DNA of 64,000 nucleotides, taken from Microbacterium sp. zg-Y625 (GTDB lineage Bacteria; Actinomycetota; Actinomycetes; Actinomycetales; Microbacteriaceae). Below the pieces are notes generated by a model that was not told where the DNA came from, searched no databases, and was given only the letters and a program-made list of their open reading frames with translations. The stretch spans positions 1,302,001-1,366,000 of the forward strand of contig NZ_CP126740.1 in the NCBI RefSeq assembly GCF_030246925.1, read 5' to 3'. This document shows positions 63,263 through 64,000 of the stretch, one piece after another. The translations under genes were made by a program, and so were the position numbers. The number at the start of each line of letters is the position of its first letter. Position 1 is the stretch's first letter.

Positions 63263-63268
63263 AGCCTA
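63263..63268 (-). promoter_or_regulatory. Likely -10 element (TAGGCT) of the pyr operon
   Basis: TAGGCT on the minus strand, 59 nt upstream of the pyrR ATG. It would start a leader of about 53 nt that contains the entire PyrR hairpin. A short CCGGC/GCCGG hairpin just before it may end the Rieske gene transcript. Confidence 0.48.
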
Positions 63269-63300
63269 CCGGCCCGGGAGCCGGAACGACGACGGCGCGC

Positions 63301-64000
63301 TCAGGCGGCGGGGCTCGCGGCGGCGCGGTGCAGTTCGTCCTCGACCTGGCTGGCGCGGATCGGGTGCCCGAGGGTCGACAGGCACTTGCCCGTCTTCAGG
63401 TCCCACTTCCAGTCGTGGAGCGAACAGGTGAGCACGTCGCCCTCGATCTTGCCGGTCTTGGACAGGTCGGCGCGCAGGTGCGGGCAGCGGCGCTGCACGG
63501 TCCAGTCGTCGAGCTGGATGTCCTCGGAGACGTCGGACTGCTCGGCGTACCAGTTCTCGACGTACTCGATGCGGTCGCGGGAGAGGCACTTGAAGAAGGT
63601 GTAGATGAACTCGTTGAACTTGCCGACGCGACCGGCCTGGAACTGCATCGACAGGAAGATCGAGTTCGACCAGTCGATCTCGCGCTCGGCGATGTTCGTG
63701 GAGACGAGGTCGGCGGGGATGGTGAACCAGTAGTTGGTCTCCTCCCCCGCGTACTCCCGCACCTTGGCCTTGGGGAAGTCGATGCAGAGGTCGAGCTCAC
63801 CGATCGTCATGCGCACCGGTCCCCCGACGCCCTCGCGGAAGATGCGTCCGCGCCGCAGCAGTGGCTCCCACCAGGCCTTCAGCTCGGCGAGCATCTCGGC
63901 CGGCGGCAGCACGGGCGCGCGCGAGGCCTCTTCGGCGCGGATCTCGTCCTGCCGGCTCGCGCGCTGCTCCTCGAGGTACGACCACTTGTCGGAGAAGATC
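63301..64000 (-). CDS. Rieske [2Fe-2S] domain protein, C-terminal part (gene continues beyond the window)
   Basis: The frame is open to the right edge, so at least 232 residues of a longer protein are present and the true start is outside. The C-terminal Rieske motif is CPH (RRCPHLRADL) and, 18 residues on, CSLH (VLTCSLHDWKWD), giving the two Cys and two His cluster ligands. The N-terminal visible part is rich in charged helices, with WWEPLLRRGRIFREG and YWFTIPADLVSTNIAERE. Related actinobacterial proteins carry a metallo-beta-lactamase domain before the Rieske domain, like CMP-sialate-hydroxylase relatives; whether that is so here cannot be seen. It lies upstream of pyrR but is probably a separate unit. 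Confidence 0.75.
   Translation of the reverse strand, partial: IFSDKWSYLEEQRASRQDEIRAEEASRAPVLPPAEMLAELKAWWEPLLRRGRIFREGVGGPVRMTIGELDLCIDFPKAKVREYAGEETNYWFTIPADLVSTNIAEREIDWSNSIFLSMQFQAGRVGKFNEFIYTFFKCLSRDRIEYVENWYAEQSDVSEDIQLDDWTVQRRCPHLRADLSKTGKIEGDVLTCSLHDWKWDLKTGKCLSTLGHPIRASQVEDELHRAAASPAA

Overview
This 64-kb window is high-GC chromosomal DNA from an actinobacterium, most likely Microbacteriaceae and probably Microbacterium or a close relative. The pointers are RbpA, an ANTAR regulator of the PdtaR type beside polA, a PriA that has lost its ATPase motifs, a DUF222/HNH nuclease, a DUF6458 protein, and several gene orders shared with Mycobacterium and Streptomyces (tatC-helY; pdtaR-polA; trpC-trpB-trpA-lgt; pyrR to gmk-rpoZ-metK). 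This assignment is inference from gene content and order, not from a search.

Layout. (1) 1-9.9 kb: the end of tatC, helY helicase and lnt, then on the other strand rbpA, a glycerophosphodiesterase and an SPFH/NfeD membrane pair, then an SDR and an S9 peptidase. (2) 9.9-25.6 kb: a patchwork of mostly single-gene units: HdeD-like protein, AEC transporter, GNAT, esterase, DoxX, three small unknown proteins, a DUF222/HNH nuclease, deoD, an enoyl-reductase-like protein, an FGE-fold protein, an SGNH hydrolase, an MFS transporter, a phosphoribosyltransferase and a DUF885 peptidase. (3) 25.6-31 kb: polA, a thioesterase, pdtaR, tRNA-Leu(CAA), a near-ideal bidirectional terminator, and pyruvate kinase. 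(4) 31-44.2 kb: a long minus-strand run hisE-hisG-hisF-hisI-(membrane protein)-(HGxxPAAW protein)-trpC-trpB-trpA-lgt-gltB-gltD-pyk. trpE is absent from its usual place. (5) 44.3-46.4 kb: a plus-strand two-gene module, a membrane-anchored CHAT protease with a PA-IL-like C-terminal domain followed by a Trypco1 protein, set between rpe and hisE. (6) 46.5-53.5 kb: rpe, a noncoding array of 112-114-bp tandem repeats, rsmB, fmt, priA, metK and rpoZ. coaBC is absent from its usual place. (7) 53.7-63.2 kb: the pyrimidine operon pyrR-pyrB-pyrC-(membrane protein)-carA-carB-pyrF, ending in a gene that fuses the nucleoid protein mIHF to guanylate kinase. Neighbouring reading frames overlap throughout, and a probable PyrR-binding RNA hairpin covers the pyrR ribosome-binding site. 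(8) The window ends inside a Rieske-domain gene.

The best candidate for an undescribed system is the CHAT/PA-IL-like/Trypco1 pair, which looks like a protease-based conflict or cell-death module. Other points of note are the repeat array, the mIHF-Gmk fusion, the two empty biosynthetic slots, and a recurrent promoter pattern: at least 13 genes carry a TANNNT-like -10 hexamer at exactly -12 to -7 from the start codon, which predicts leaderless mRNAs.
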